Below, in pieces: positions 26,971 through 36,876 of a DNA stretch of 64,000 nucleotides. The notes below the pieces were generated by a model. That model was not told the DNA's origin. It saw nothing but the letters and a program-made list of their open reading frames with translations, and did not search any database. The stretch is from Ferruginibacter sp. (lineage in GTDB: Bacteria > Bacteroidota > Bacteroidia > Chitinophagales > Chitinophagaceae): the NCBI RefSeq assembly GCF_028288465.1, contig NZ_JAQBNR010000050.1, forward strand, positions 62,001 to 126,000, read 5' to 3'. Position 1 is the first letter of the stretch. Every line of letters starts with the position of its first letter. The translations under genes were made by a program, and so were the position numbers.

Positions 26971-27254
26971 GAGAAATTATTAGGTGTTTGTTGTATGTAT
27001 TGGAGTTTAAATGTACGAAGCATTTATTGAAATTTTAATGACCAATTCTACGCTTTTAACCGGTATTGTTTACAATGGCAGTATTGCTGTACGCTCAACG
27101 TACCTGATGAACAAACTTTCACTTTGCCAGTCTGTATCAGTTTACCAATTCATCCCGGCAAAGTAAAAATTTACTTTAAAAATGCAGCCCGCATTCTCAC
27201 ACCATTAAAAAATCCTCCTTTAAACTTTATTCATCAAATAATTTATATTGCGGC

Positions 27255-28418
27255 ATGCATAAAAAAATCCTACTGCTCGGAAGTGGCGAATTGGGTAAAG
27301 AACTGGTGATTGCATTAAAGCGCCTGGGCCAAACCGTTATTGCAGTTGACAGCTACGCCGGTGCGCCTGCCATGCAGGTAGCAGATGATTATGAAGTAGC
27401 AGATATGCTGGACGGAACCCAACTGGATGCAGTTGTGGCCAAGCACCAGCCCCACTTAATTGTACCGGAAATTGAAGCCATCCGTACAGAACGTTTGTAT
27501 GCATACGAACAGCAACAGATCCAGGTTGTGCCCAGCGCAAGGGCGGCCAACTTTACCATGAACCGCAAGCTGATCCGCGATTTGGCAAGTAAAGAATTGA
27601 GGTTGAAAACAGCCGCCTATTTTTATGCAACCAGCTTCACTGAATTCACAAAAGCAGTGCAGGCAATCGGGCTGCCCTGTGTTGTAAAACCCCTGATGTC
27701 TTCAAGCGGTAAAGGACAATCCGTTTTAAAAACCCTGGAAGATCAGCAACAGGTTTGGGAATATGCCATTACCAGTTCAAGAGGCGATATACAGGAAGTA
27801 ATTATTGAGGAATTCATTTTGTTTCACACCGAAATTACTTTGCTTACTGTTACGCAAAAAAATGGAGTTACCTTATTTTGTCCGCCGATAGGGCACCGGC
27901 AGGAACGGGGTGATTACCAGGAAAGCTGGCAACCGGTTGCCATCAGCGAAAAAGATTATACCGATGCCTGCGACATGGCCAAAAAAGTTACCGCTGCGTT
28001 AACGGGCGTCGGCATTTGGGGAGTTGAATTTTTTCTTACAGATAAAGGCGTATATTTTTCTGAACTAAGTCCGCGGCCACATGATACCGGCATGGTTACA
28101 CTGGCAGGCACACAAAATTTATCGCAGTTTGAATTGCACGCAAGAGCTATACTGGGCTTACCAATTCCTTCTATACAACTGGAACGGGCCGGGGCAAGCG
28201 CCGTGGTGCTGGCCAATAAAGCTGCTACCAATTTTAATATTTCCGGAATGGAGAAAGCTCTGCAACTGGATGGCATGGATATACGCATTTTTGGTAAGCC
28301 AACCACGCGTCCTTACCGCAGAATGGGCGTTGCCCTGGCGTATGGTGAACCGGATTCAGATATAAATGAGCTCCGTAAAAAAGCGAAAGCCGCAGCCGAT
28401 TGTATTATCATTGAATAA
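27255..28418 (+). CDS. purT: Formate-dependent phosphoribosylglycinamide formyltransferase 2
   Basis: This 387-residue ATP-grasp enzyme makes formylglycinamide ribotide from GAR, formate and ATP in purine synthesis. It is full length for PurT and shows the family sequence throughout: ILLLGSGELGKELVIA at residues 5-20, the ATP-grasp loop MSSSGKGQSV, EEFILFHTEITLLTV, and PPIGHRQERGDYQESWQP. The start ATG 27255 leaves only four residues before the conserved strand. It is not clustered with other purine genes, as is usual for purT. No purine riboswitch was recognised upstream. Confidence 0.93.
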   Translation: MHKKILLLGSGELGKELVIALKRLGQTVIAVDSYAGAPAMQVADDYEVADMLDGTQLDAVVAKHQPHLIVPEIEAIRTERLYAYEQQQIQVVPSARAANFTMNRKLIRDLASKELRLKTAAYFYATSFTEFTKAVQAIGLPCVVKPLMSSSGKGQSVLKTLEDQQQVWEYAITSSRGDIQEVIIEEFILFHTEITLLTVTQKNGVTLFCPPIGHRQERGDYQESWQPVAISEKDYTDACDMAKKVTAALTGVGIWGVEFFLTDKGVYFSELSPRPHDTGMVTLAGTQNLSQFELHARAILGLPIPSIQLERAGASAVVLANKAATNFNISGMEKALQLDGMDIRIFGKPTTRPYRRMGVALAYGEPDSDINELRKKAKAAADCIIIE

Positions 28419-28619
28419 CGCTGTTTCTTTCATTTGCAATCAATCACTTTTGTCCTGCATCTCAATATTCAGTAATGCTAAAGAGGCGAACCAGAACAAC
28501 ACATCCTTACAGTAGCAGGAAGAAAGTAAAAATAATTGTTGCCTGTTTTGTATCATACAATGACTGGCTAAAAATTAAATACTGTTTTAACATTTATAAA
28601 GCTCAAGCTCAAAAAAATT

Positions 28620-29891
28620 ATGATTGCACTGTTACTTATTACCGTATTTATACTCGGATACATTGCCATCGCATCTGAGCATGTGATAAAACTGAATAAA
28701 GCCGCCAGTGCTTTAATAACGGGCGTGCTTTGCTGGACAATCTACATCGTACAAAGCGATGCACCACAACAGGTAAGCGAACAGTTATTACACCACCTGG
28801 GCGAAATCGCGTCTATCTTATTTTTTTTATTAGGTGCCATGACAATTGTGGAATTGATTGACTCGCACAATGGCTTTGATATCATCACCGAAAAAATAAC
28901 TACCAGCAGCAAAAGTAGCCTGCTGCTAATTGTAACAGCCATTACATTTTTTCTTTCCGCCTTGCTTGATAATTTAACTACGGCAATTGTGATGGCTTCA
29001 TTGTGTTCAAAAATCCTGAGCGATAAAGAAGATAAATTATGGTTTTGCGGAATGATTGTTATAGCAGCCAATGCCGGCGGTGCATGGTCGCCTTTGGGAG
29101 ATGTTACTACTACCATGCTGTGGATTGGCGGTCAAATAACAGCGCTCAACATTATGAAGCAACTGATATTGCCCGGGATAGCCGTGTGTATTTTTCCTTC
29201 GTTGATTATTGCGGCCCGTTTCAAAGGAAAAAAACTGGATACTATTTTATTGCCTGCGACAACTGAAAAGGAAAAAAAAGAGGGGCAGGTTATTCTTTTT
29301 GCCGGCATTGGATTTTTAGTTTTTGTACCAGCGTTTAAAACACTTACACATTTACCACCTTTTATGGGAATGTTGCTGGCGTTGGGTTTGATGTGGTTGA
29401 TTACCACCTTTATTCACAAGGGCAAAGAACCGGAACTGGCAGAAAAATATACCGTAACAAAAGCGTTACAAAAAGTAGATACGCCCAGTGTGTTGTTCTT
29501 CCTCGGCATTCTGCTGGCTGTGGCAGCTTTACAATCTTCTGGCTTGCTCAAAGAACTGGCCGGCTCATTGAGCAACACGCTGAAAAATGATTATTTAATC
29601 GGTACAACACTGGGGTTGTTATCAGCACTGGTGGACAATGTTCCGCTGGTGGCGGCATCGCAGGGCATGTATGATTTATCAACCTATCCAACTGACCATC
29701 CTTTTTGGGAATTTCTTGCGCTCACGACAGGAACGGGTGGCAGTGCCATTATCATCGGTTCCGCCGCAGGCGTGGCCGTGATGGGAATTGAAAATATTGA
29801 TTTTATCTGGTACCTGAAAAAAATAAGCTGGCTGGCGCTGATTGGGTTTGCTGCGGGTATTGGAGTATTTCTTTTGCAATTGGAATTTTGA
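28620..29891 (+). CDS. nhaD: NhaD-type sodium:proton antiporter
   Basis: This 423-residue inner-membrane protein of the ion transporter superfamily exchanges sodium (or lithium) for protons and helps with salt and pH homeostasis. Many hydrophobic segments are visible. Typical NhaD stretches include FLLGAMTIVELIDSHNGF, SALLDNLTTAIVM, GGAWSPLGDVTTTMLWI, LVDNVPLVAAS and LTTGTGGSAIIIGSAAGVA. The start is ATG 28620. It is convergent with the histidine kinase gene, 11 bases apart. Regulation is not evident. Confidence 0.9.
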   Translation: MIALLLITVFILGYIAIASEHVIKLNKAASALITGVLCWTIYIVQSDAPQQVSEQLLHHLGEIASILFFLLGAMTIVELIDSHNGFDIITEKITTSSKSSLLLIVTAITFFLSALLDNLTTAIVMASLCSKILSDKEDKLWFCGMIVIAANAGGAWSPLGDVTTTMLWIGGQITALNIMKQLILPGIAVCIFPSLIIAARFKGKKLDTILLPATTEKEKKEGQVILFAGIGFLVFVPAFKTLTHLPPFMGMLLALGLMWLITTFIHKGKEPELAEKYTVTKALQKVDTPSVLFFLGILLAVAALQSSGLLKELAGSLSNTLKNDYLIGTTLGLLSALVDNVPLVAASQGMYDLSTYPTDHPFWEFLALTTGTGGSAIIIGSAAGVAVMGIENIDFIWYLKKISWLALIGFAAGIGVFLLQLEF

Positions 29892-29902
29892 AAAGCAGCC
29901 TG

Positions 29903-31465
29903 CTAAACGGCTTGCCTTTTCGGAATGGAAAATGTAAAATTGGCACCCTTACCCAATTCAGATTCTACCCAGATTTTACCGCCATACAATTCAACAATTT
30001 TTTTACAGGTAGCCAGGCCAATACCTGTTCCGCTGAACTTATCCTGCGTAACCAGGCGCTGGAACATGATAAAAATTCTTTCTGAATCTATGGGATCGAT
30101 GCCGATGCCGTTGTCTTGCACACTGATGGTATATTCGGTTGCTGTTTCAGTCCCTGATATCCTGATGATCTGTCTTTCATCGGTTGCATATTTTAATGCA
30201 TTACCAATTAAGTTTTGCATCAGTTGCAGCATGTCATTTTTTCCAGCTCGTATAACCGGCAATTTTTCAACATCAATTTCTCTTTCTGTTTGAGTGCCGT
30301 TGCTGCTGAATGTATATAGCACTTCTTTTACCACAGCGTTCATGTCCACATCGGTCACCGTTTCCGGCACTTTTGCAATCAGCGCATATTTTAAAAGATT
30401 ATTGATCAGCGTTTTCATCCGCTCCGCACCATCTACAGCAAACTGGATATATTTTTTACCGGTTTCGTCAACAATATTTTCGTATTTTTTTTCAAATAAT
30501 TTAATAAAGCCGCTTACCATGCGCAGTGGTTCCTGTAAGTCGTGCGAGGCCACATAGGCAAAGCTTTCCAGCTCGGTATTTTTATTGATTAAAGCAGCGG
30601 TTTTTGCTTCCAAACTGGCATTGAGTGCAATTAAATGCGCTTCATTTTCTTTTAGTTTTCTGCGGGTAATTATCTGTTCCGTAAAATTATCGAACGTACA
30701 TATCACATGATCCAACTTCCCAGTCACGTCAAACTCCGGTTCTGCATTTACCAACAACCAAACCCTGTCTTTTTTTAAGGGCCGGTATACGCCCATGATA
30801 ACATTTTTCACAGATTTACCGGTGGCAATAGCTGCAGGCACCGGGTGGGTATGACCGGGAAAAGGTGAACCATCTTCATGAATCACACTCCAGTCCGGAT
30901 CGAAGGATGTTTTGCCCAACAACTGTTCTTCCGTTAATCCCAACAGTTCCAAAGCCGCATTATTGGAAATAAGGATGGATGCATCAGGAGCTTGTTTTAA
31001 AACACCTACGGGAAGATTTTCAATCAAATTTTTGAATTGTGCCCAACCATCCTGCGATACACTAGTAAGTTTAACCGGAGCATCAACAGGTTGCTGTTGA
31101 TTAATTTCAATGAGACTGATGTATACATAGTCAGTACCATTATTGCCTGCTAAAATTTGTACTGAAGTTTTACCATTAAAAAGTTCGCCGTTTTTGCGGA
31201 TGAAAGGCAGTGTTTCTATGGGAATTCCGTATTTGACCTCACCGGATATCAAATTGCTGCCACAGCCTGGTGCCAGCAGATCAGCTATCATAAGGGAACC
31301 GAATTCTGCTTCACTATAGCCAAATAATATTTTTGCCGCGGTGTTTGCCGTTACAATTTTACCACCGGTGAGGGAAACAATTGTTGCCATTACCTCATTT
31401 TCAAAAGCAAGCTTTAGCAGCGAATCATACGGAAGAAAATCCTCCGTCTTTCCGAAGTGATTCAT
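29903..31465 (-). CDS. Soluble sensor histidine kinase with two PAS domains
   Basis: This 520-residue cytoplasmic kinase has PAS domains at about 15-120 and 145-265, a HisKA dimerisation region with phosphoacceptor His308 (ASHDLQEPLRM), and a HATPase domain with N box (NLIGNALKYA), G1 (DNGIGID), F box (FQRL) and G2 (GTGIGLA). The long HisKA type with HDLQEP resembles phytochrome-like and light- or redox-sensing kinases of Bacteroidota. No membrane segment and no receiver domain are present. No response-regulator gene is adjacent, so it is an orphan kinase whose partner lies elsewhere. The PAS ligand is unknown. Confidence 0.9.
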   Translation of the reverse strand: MNHFGKTEDFLPYDSLLKLAFENEVMATIVSLTGGKIVTANTAAKILFGYSEAEFGSLMIADLLAPGCGSNLISGEVKYGIPIETLPFIRKNGELFNGKTSVQILAGNNGTDYVYISLIEINQQQPVDAPVKLTSVSQDGWAQFKNLIENLPVGVLKQAPDASILISNNAALELLGLTEEQLLGKTSFDPDWSVIHEDGSPFPGHTHPVPAAIATGKSVKNVIMGVYRPLKKDRVWLLVNAEPEFDVTGKLDHVICTFDNFTEQIITRRKLKENEAHLIALNASLEAKTAALINKNTELESFAYVASHDLQEPLRMVSGFIKLFEKKYENIVDETGKKYIQFAVDGAERMKTLINNLLKYALIAKVPETVTDVDMNAVVKEVLYTFSSNGTQTEREIDVEKLPVIRAGKNDMLQLMQNLIGNALKYATDERQIIRISGTETATEYTISVQDNGIGIDPIDSERIFIMFQRLVTQDKFSGTGIGLATCKKIVELYGGKIWVESELGKGANFTFSIPKRQAV

Positions 31466-31860
31466 TGAATTAAAATTGATAATTGAGGAAGAATTGTTTT
31501 ACAGGGGTTCGGCAGCATGCATAAAACTACAACATTAATATAATTACTAATCCTGACAAATATCAGTATTTACAGTATTTCGCTTTAATAGTAATTCTTC
31601 TACGCGGTAAATTTCTTTCCCGGATAATCTGTTCAGCAATACTGTCAGTTAACTGAAGTTTCCTTCTGCATATTTTATCCGGTTATGTTGTAGCCAGGCT
31701 GACATAACAATTTTATCGAAGCTATCCGGATAAAATTTAAAAATGCAGGTTACATTTTACGAATGGACGCTTACCAATCTTAGCCACATGTTTGCTGCTT
31801 GTGATATTGATTTAACTGTCGGTGAAAAAACCATGTTACCAACTAACTAATAACACCCAC
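31466..31860. other. Intergenic region upstream of the T9SS-type pseudogene
   Basis: This 395-base AT-rich stretch contains no gene I can support. It includes the divergent upstream regions of the kinase gene and of the pseudogene that follows. Confidence 0.4.
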
Positions 31861-32409
31861 ATGGTTCATTTTTAAAAACCAAAATTTAATTATTTAAACC
31901 TTTATCCAGGGTTCGGTTTTTTGCTTATCCTGCTAATGAATTCTACAGCTCTTTATTCCCAGCATAATTTGGGCTTCAGCAACTATCAATGGTCACCTGC
32001 ATTTGGGTTGAATAACATCTTTATAAAAAACCCCGTTGCCATCATTGACAGAGATGTTACTTATACTGTCACCGCGACTATCGTCGCAGGTTGCATTGCC
32101 AAAGATGATGTCAGGGTGAGGTTTTACCAGGGACCGGAAATTTATGTACCCAATGCATTTACGCCCAACAACGATTCAAAAAATGATTTATTCAAACCCA
32201 TATTAATTGGTATAAAAGAATTAAAATAATTCGCGGTATTCAGCCGGTGGGGTCAGTTGGTTTTTAAAACATCGGAAGCTAACAAAGGCTGGGATGGCAC
32301 ACTAAACGGTATCAGGCAAAACCCCGGCGCCTTCGTATGGACGGTTGATGACGTAGATTTTAACGGTCATGCTATCAGCAAAAAAGGGACTGTAATTTTG
32401 ATCAGGTAA
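31861..32409 (+). pseudogene. Remnant of a T9SS-sorted (gliding-associated C-terminal domain) surface protein
   Basis: One reading frame carries a signal-peptide-like start (MVHF, then stop, then NYLNLYPGFGFLLILLM and LYSQ), a PKD-like end (YQWSPAFGLNN, VTYTVTATIVAGC) and a type B type-IX-secretion sorting domain (YVPNAFTPNNDSKNDLFKP, then RWGQLVFKTSEANKGWDGT, then KKGTVILIR). Two stops interrupt it: TAA at 31873, the fifth codon, and TAA at 32227, where the family has an aromatic residue (ELK-stop-FAVF). Intact relatives are much longer, so the central repeats seem deleted and the signal peptide joined to the tail. A functional mini-protein is unlikely. Confidence 0.75.
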
Positions 32410-32606
32410 GTCTCGTGCTATTTTATTTTCAGCAAAGCATAAGTACCTTTTCTAATGACCAACAACCTTAATAAAATTTGATGAAAGAGCGGGGATTCCT
32501 GGCTACACCTAAATAATTTTCTGTGAATTGATTTGCTGTACTCTATTAATTGCTACCTTTTCAATCCCGATTTTTACAGTTGATAAAATACTTAAACAAA
32601 CAAATC

Positions 32607-33971
32607 ATGCCACAAAAGAAAATTTTGCTGAACGAGTCTGAGATGCCTACCCACTGGTACAATATTGTTGCAGATATGCCCAACAAACCTTTACCACCCC
32701 TCCATCCCGGCACCAAACAACCTGTTGGACCTGATGACCTGGCTCCCATTTTTCCGATGGAACTCATCATGCAGGAAGTGAGTACGGAACGTTACATCGA
32801 AATACCCGACCAGGTGCAGGAAATATATAAAATATGGCGTCCAACACCGATGATGCGGGCTTATGGCCTTGAAAAATTACTGAACACACCTGCCAAGATT
32901 TATTATAAATACGAAGGAACGAGCCCCAGCGGATCGCACAAGCCCAACACAGCTGTACCACAGGCTTATTACAACATGAAGGCAGGTGTTAAACGGCTTA
33001 CCACAGAAACAGGAGCAGGCCAATGGGGTACTGCATTGAGTTTTGCCTGCCAGCAGTTTGGCCTGGGATGCGAAGTGTATATGGTGCGTATCAGCTACGA
33101 CCAAAAGCCTTACCGCAAGTTTATGATGAACACATTTGGTGCAGAAGTTTTTGCATCGCCAAGCGATCGCACCCAGGCGGGCAGAAATATTCTTGCACAA
33201 GACCCTACTTCTTCTGGTAGTTTGGGCATCGCCATTTCAGAAGCCATTGAACGGGCTGTAAGTGATGAACACACGAAGTATTCTTTAGGCTCTGTATTAA
33301 ACCATGTGTTAATGCACCAGACCATCATCGGGCAGGAATGTATCAAACAACTTGAATATGCAGGCGATTACCCGGACATTGTAATCGCACCACTCGGTGG
33401 CGGAAGCAACTTCGCCGGCATGTCTTTTCCATTTCTTAAAAACAATATACTTGATGGTAAAAAAACAAGGTTTATTGCGGTGGAGCCTGCCAGTTGCCCC
33501 AAGTTAACCAAGGGCGTTTTTAAATACGATTTTGGTGATACTGCCGGTTACACGCCTTTGCTGCCAATGTATACGCTTGGCCATAACTTCAGGCCAGCCA
33601 GCATCCATGCGGGCGGATTGCGTTATCATGGTGCCAGTGTGTTGTGCAGCCAGTTATTGCGTGATGGATTGATAGAAGCACAGGCATTGCAGCAACTGGA
33701 ATGTTTTGACGCCGGTGTAAAATTCGCCCGGGCAGAAGGCATCATACCTGCACCAGAAGCTACACATGGTATTGCACAGGTAATCCGTGAAGCAGAGCAG
33801 GCCAGAAAAGAAGGCGTTGCAAAAACAATCTTATTTAATTTATGCGGTCATGGCTTTGTTGACATGCAGGCCTACGCAGATTATTTTGAAGGTAAATTAA
33901 GCGATCACTTTTTTACGGATAAAGAACTGAAAGCAAACCTGCCGGAAATAGAAGCATTGCAACCGGCTTAG
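32607..33971 (+). CDS. Tryptophan synthase beta chain, TrpB2 type
   Basis: This 454-residue PLP enzyme has the long TrpB2 form. It has an N-terminal extension (MPTHWYNIVADMPN) absent from classical TrpB, the PLP lysine at residue 112 in EGTSPSGSHKPN, the phosphate-binding loop APLGGGSNFAG, and the C-terminal segment FNLCGHGFVDMQAY. It joins indole and serine to make tryptophan. TrpB2 proteins often work without a TrpA partner and may salvage free indole. The gene is solitary here, in line with that, and ends before a strong terminator. The start is ATG 32607; an upstream TTG is in frame but would add a non-conserved leader. Confidence 0.9.
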   Translation: MPQKKILLNESEMPTHWYNIVADMPNKPLPPLHPGTKQPVGPDDLAPIFPMELIMQEVSTERYIEIPDQVQEIYKIWRPTPMMRAYGLEKLLNTPAKIYYKYEGTSPSGSHKPNTAVPQAYYNMKAGVKRLTTETGAGQWGTALSFACQQFGLGCEVYMVRISYDQKPYRKFMMNTFGAEVFASPSDRTQAGRNILAQDPTSSGSLGIAISEAIERAVSDEHTKYSLGSVLNHVLMHQTIIGQECIKQLEYAGDYPDIVIAPLGGGSNFAGMSFPFLKNNILDGKKTRFIAVEPASCPKLTKGVFKYDFGDTAGYTPLLPMYTLGHNFRPASIHAGGLRYHGASVLCSQLLRDGLIEAQALQQLECFDAGVKFARAEGIIPAPEATHGIAQVIREAEQARKEGVAKTILFNLCGHGFVDMQAYADYFEGKLSDHFFTDKELKANLPEIEALQPA

Positions 33972-33997
33972 ATAATCCGCAGCGATAAAATTACACA

Positions 33998-34030
33998 GGG
34001 TTTCAAACATCGAAGTTTGAAACCCTTTTG
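33998..34030 (+). terminator. Terminator of the TrpB2 gene
   Basis: A perfect 11-base stem (arms 33998-34008 and 34015-34025, loop ATCGAA) is followed by TTTTGTTTT, an intrinsic terminator 26 bases after the stop codon. Confidence 0.9.
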
Positions 34031-34093
34031 TTTTAAAAATGAGTTGCCGTTCCTCTCCAATCTTCTATTAAAATTATTGTCAGAGACAGCAGT

Positions 34094-34205
34094 CTTCAGG
34101 CGGATATATTACATGCGCATATGCGCAAATCATACGTGCTGGCTGGCATTGCCGGAAGCCTGTTGAACAAACCGGTTGTAGCCACAGTACATGGCATGCA
34201 TGTTA
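34094..34205 (+). pseudogene. Fragment of a GT4-type glycosyltransferase
   Basis: About 37 codons read LQADILHAHM, then LLNKPVVATVHGMHVT, matching the N-terminal donor-lobe region of GT4 glycosyltransferases (the aDiiHaH and VvtvHG motifs). There is no start upstream and no rest of the enzyme downstream; the sequence passes directly into the PIG-L pseudogene. It is a scrap left by deletion. Confidence 0.5.
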
Positions 34206-34236
34206 CCGCACCCTGGATAGTGGGAAAAATACGCAC

Positions 34237-35071
34237 AAGCCTTTTCAGCAATTTGACAGTATCGCCTTTTATATAGTAGCTCATGCAGACGATTGGCACT
34301 TGTTTATGCATCCCAATGTTTATAATGATATTATTGCACCTGGTTGTAAAGTTATTTTCATTGTTACAACTGCCGGTGATTCCGGCTTTGGAGAACACTT
34401 TTGGCTTGCAAGAGAGGAAGGACCAAAAAGTGCTGCCCGTTTTTGCCTCGCACCTTTCAATGATATTTCCGAATCTGGTGGCCAGAGAAAAATAATCATT
34501 ATACAGTGCATTACTGGTCAGCAAATACAACCACCGCTTACTTTTTACGACTGCCTGATGGTAACCTGGATGGCAATGGATTTGAAGCAACCGGCTTTCA
34601 GCGTTTATCCAAACTTATATCCGTGCAAACAGATGTCATTGAAACAGTTGACCATGCTACCCGCTACGAAAGCTGGTCTTCATTGCTCAACACGCTAGAA
34701 TCTATTATTAGTATTGAAGCCATGGCATCAGCAATAAATGGGTGCACTATTTAAATCCCGATACGGCAATCAATCCAACCGATCATCCTGATCATACAGC
34801 TACCGGCTTTGCCATCCAAGCCATCAGTACGATGTCAATTTTTTATCAGTCGCTCTATATGGGCTACAATGCCGGCGAAGCAGGAAAAAGTTTATCTTCA
34901 AAAGAAGCCTTCTGGAAAGCTGGCATATTTGCTGCATATGAAACAGCGGTGTACGATCATTCAGGCTACAGTACCTTACGGGAAGATCCGGATATATATA
35001 CTAACTGGTGCAGCAGTGCGGTTGAGCCAGTTATTGCAGCGCCGTTACCGGCTTCATTGGATGGCAAATAA
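34237..35071 (+). pseudogene. Frameshifted PIG-L/LmbE-family deacetylase
   Basis: Three successive frames join into one PIG-L-like protein. Frame 1 (from about 34237) encodes FDSIAFYIVAHADDWHLFM with the AHxDD zinc motif, then VTTAGDSGFGEHFWLAREEG. Frame 2 (from about 34490) encodes HYWSANTTTAYFLRLPDG and the central part. Frame 3 (from about 34725) encodes WVHYLNPDTAINPTDHPDHT with the HPDH motif, and runs to the stop at 35071. Two frameshifts, and the missing start and signal sequence, mark it as a pseudogene. Intact relatives deacetylate N-acetyl sugars and are often secreted in Bacteroidota. Sequencing error is possible but would need two events. Confidence 0.8.
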
Positions 35072-35254
35072 TCTACTGCTGGTTATTTTAATTCATTACT
35101 CTGCTATCTTTTACCCGTTGGTAAATGGCACTAATATTTACTTAAAAACAATTTTGAACCGGGCATTTATTTTTCAATTAAACATCGTTGCGTCGCACAC
35201 TTGTACAAGATACCCCCTGGTAACTTTTATCGAATCGGTGTTGGCCGTTGAGTA

Positions 35255-35292
35255 GTTTTGGCCACCTATATATTTTTATAAGTGGCCAAAAC
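35255..35292. repeat. Palindrome P1 upstream of the AAA/DUF234 gene
   Basis: Perfect 11-base arms (35255-35265 and 35282-35292, outer sequence GTTTTGGCCAC) enclose an AT-rich loop. The outer TTTTGGCC is shared with palindromes P2 and P3. It lies 85 bases before the ATPase gene. Confidence 0.75.
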
Positions 35293-35308
35293 AGCAACTA
35301 AAAAGCAC

Positions 35309-35346
35309 GTTTTGGCCGGATATAATTTTTTATATCCGGCCAAAAC
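35309..35346. repeat. Palindrome P2 upstream of the AAA/DUF234 gene
   Basis: Perfect 17-base arms (35309-35325 and 35330-35346; GTTTTGGCCGGATATAA) with a TTTT loop. It is nearly identical to P3 beyond the other end of the gene and ends 30 bases before the ATG. It could be an operator, a transcript-end hairpin or the end of a mobile cassette; the lack of a T-run argues against a simple terminator. Confidence 0.85.
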
Positions 35347-35376
35347 TATAGTTTTACATAAATAAAAAACTGGTTA

Positions 35377-36819
35377 ATGGTTACTATAAGCGGCAGGGAA
35401 ACAGAAATAGCCATACTGCAGGAATTACTAAAATCAAAAACGGCGGATCTGTTAGCCGTTTATGGAAGGCGAAGAGTAGGGAAAACCTTTATGATACAGA
35501 CCTGCCTGCAGGATCATATTGTTTTTCACCTTACAGGCATGTACCAGGCGGCCTTAAAAGAACAATTACAGCAATTCAGCATTGTACTTCAGCATGCCAC
35601 TGGCTCAACACTTGCATTAAAACCACCAGTCAACTGGATCGAAGCGTTTAGTGCCTTGCAGGCACATCTTATACCCCTGTTGCAAAAGAAAAAGCTGGCA
35701 GTTTTCCTGGATGAATTTCCCTGGCTGGATGGACGAAAGTCTGGCTTTCTTTCTGCCTTTGAACATTTTTGGAATAACTGGGCCAGCCGTCAGCCGCAAT
35801 TGCTTGTAGTAGTTTGTGGTTCTTCCGCATCCTGGATGCTGAAGAATATCATCAATAATAAAGGCGGCCTGCATAACCGCATTACATCCAAAATACCCCT
35901 CGCGCCATTTACACTTGCAGAAACAGAAGCCTATCTCAGGAGCACCGGTTGTAAACTGGACCGCTACCAGATTTTACAGATCTATATGGTATTTGGTGGT
36001 ATTCCGCATTATTTAAAAACAGTGGGAAAAGACAAGAGTGCCGCACAGGTAATTGAAAGAACCTGTTTTTCCAAACAGGGTTTGCTGACCGGCGAATTTG
36101 ATAATTTATACAGTTCTTTATTTGAGCTGGCAGATAACCACATCAAGGTAGTAAGGGCGCTGGGCGCCAGCGGAAAGGGGCTTACAAGGCAGGAGTTGAT
36201 TACCATCTGCGGTTTAAGCTCCGGCGGAAGAGCAACCATTGTGCTGGATGAAATGGAAAAATCTGGCTTCATTCAGCAAACCATTCCTTATGGTAAGGTA
36301 AGCAAAGATGCCATCTACCGGCTTATTGACGAGTTTTCTATTTTTTACCTCAAGTTTATGGATAAGCGCAAGCCGGGTGGCAAAGATACCTGGGCTAAAA
36401 TAAGTGAAGAACCTTCCTATATTACGTGGTGCGGCATTGCCTTTGAAGCAGTTTGTCTAAAACACATTGACCAGATCATGGATGGCCTGAAAATAAGGAA
36501 GGGGGCTGAAACCTCTGCCTGGCGGTTTGTCCCGGCAAAAGGAAGTAAAGAAAAAGGAGCACAAATTGACCTGATAATAGACAGGAGAGACCTTATTATT
36601 AATCTCTGTGAAATGAAATTTTATAATAAGCCATTTACGATTGATAAGAAATATGCAGAAGTATTAAAGCAGAAAACGGACGTATTTACCGAAAAAATTA
36701 AGCCGCGTAAAACACTTTTTTTAACCATGATCACGACCTATGGCATTACAGATAACGAGTATGCCGACCAGCTGGTACAGCAGCAATTAGATATGAATGC
36801 TCTTTTCAAATTGTTATAA
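35377..36819 (+). CDS. AAA-type ATPase with DUF234 nuclease-like C-terminus (archaeal ATPase family)
   Basis: This 480-residue protein begins with a STAND/AAA-like ATPase domain: Walker A YGRRRVGKT (29-37) and Walker B LAVFLDEFPW (107-116). A winged helix-like middle (about 270-330) precedes a C-terminal DUF234 region carrying a PD-(D/E)xK-like signature, Asp398 (AQIDLII) with Glu412-x-Lys414 (CEMKF). Members are widespread in archaea and Bacteroidota, often in many copies, and their role is not settled. Nuclease or mobile-element functions have been suggested from the motif. The gene is alone between near-identical long palindromes in a decayed region, which suggests recent gain. Confidence 0.85.
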   Translation: MVTISGRETEIAILQELLKSKTADLLAVYGRRRVGKTFMIQTCLQDHIVFHLTGMYQAALKEQLQQFSIVLQHATGSTLALKPPVNWIEAFSALQAHLIPLLQKKKLAVFLDEFPWLDGRKSGFLSAFEHFWNNWASRQPQLLVVVCGSSASWMLKNIINNKGGLHNRITSKIPLAPFTLAETEAYLRSTGCKLDRYQILQIYMVFGGIPHYLKTVGKDKSAAQVIERTCFSKQGLLTGEFDNLYSSLFELADNHIKVVRALGASGKGLTRQELITICGLSSGGRATIVLDEMEKSGFIQQTIPYGKVSKDAIYRLIDEFSIFYLKFMDKRKPGGKDTWAKISEEPSYITWCGIAFEAVCLKHIDQIMDGLKIRKGAETSAWRFVPAKGSKEKGAQIDLIIDRRDLIINLCEMKFYNKPFTIDKKYAEVLKQKTDVFTEKIKPRKTLFLTMITTYGITDNEYADQLVQQQLDMNALFKLL

Positions 36820-36876
36820 AATAAAGCCATAGATATACAATGACAGAATGCAAATCGTACATACTTTGCTTTCGGA

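Noticed and set aside
34096..34590. Minus-strand frame of 164 codons opposite the PIG-L pseudogene.
   Set aside because: The plus strand gives clear PIG-L motifs in three successive frames; the minus-strand translation matches nothing.
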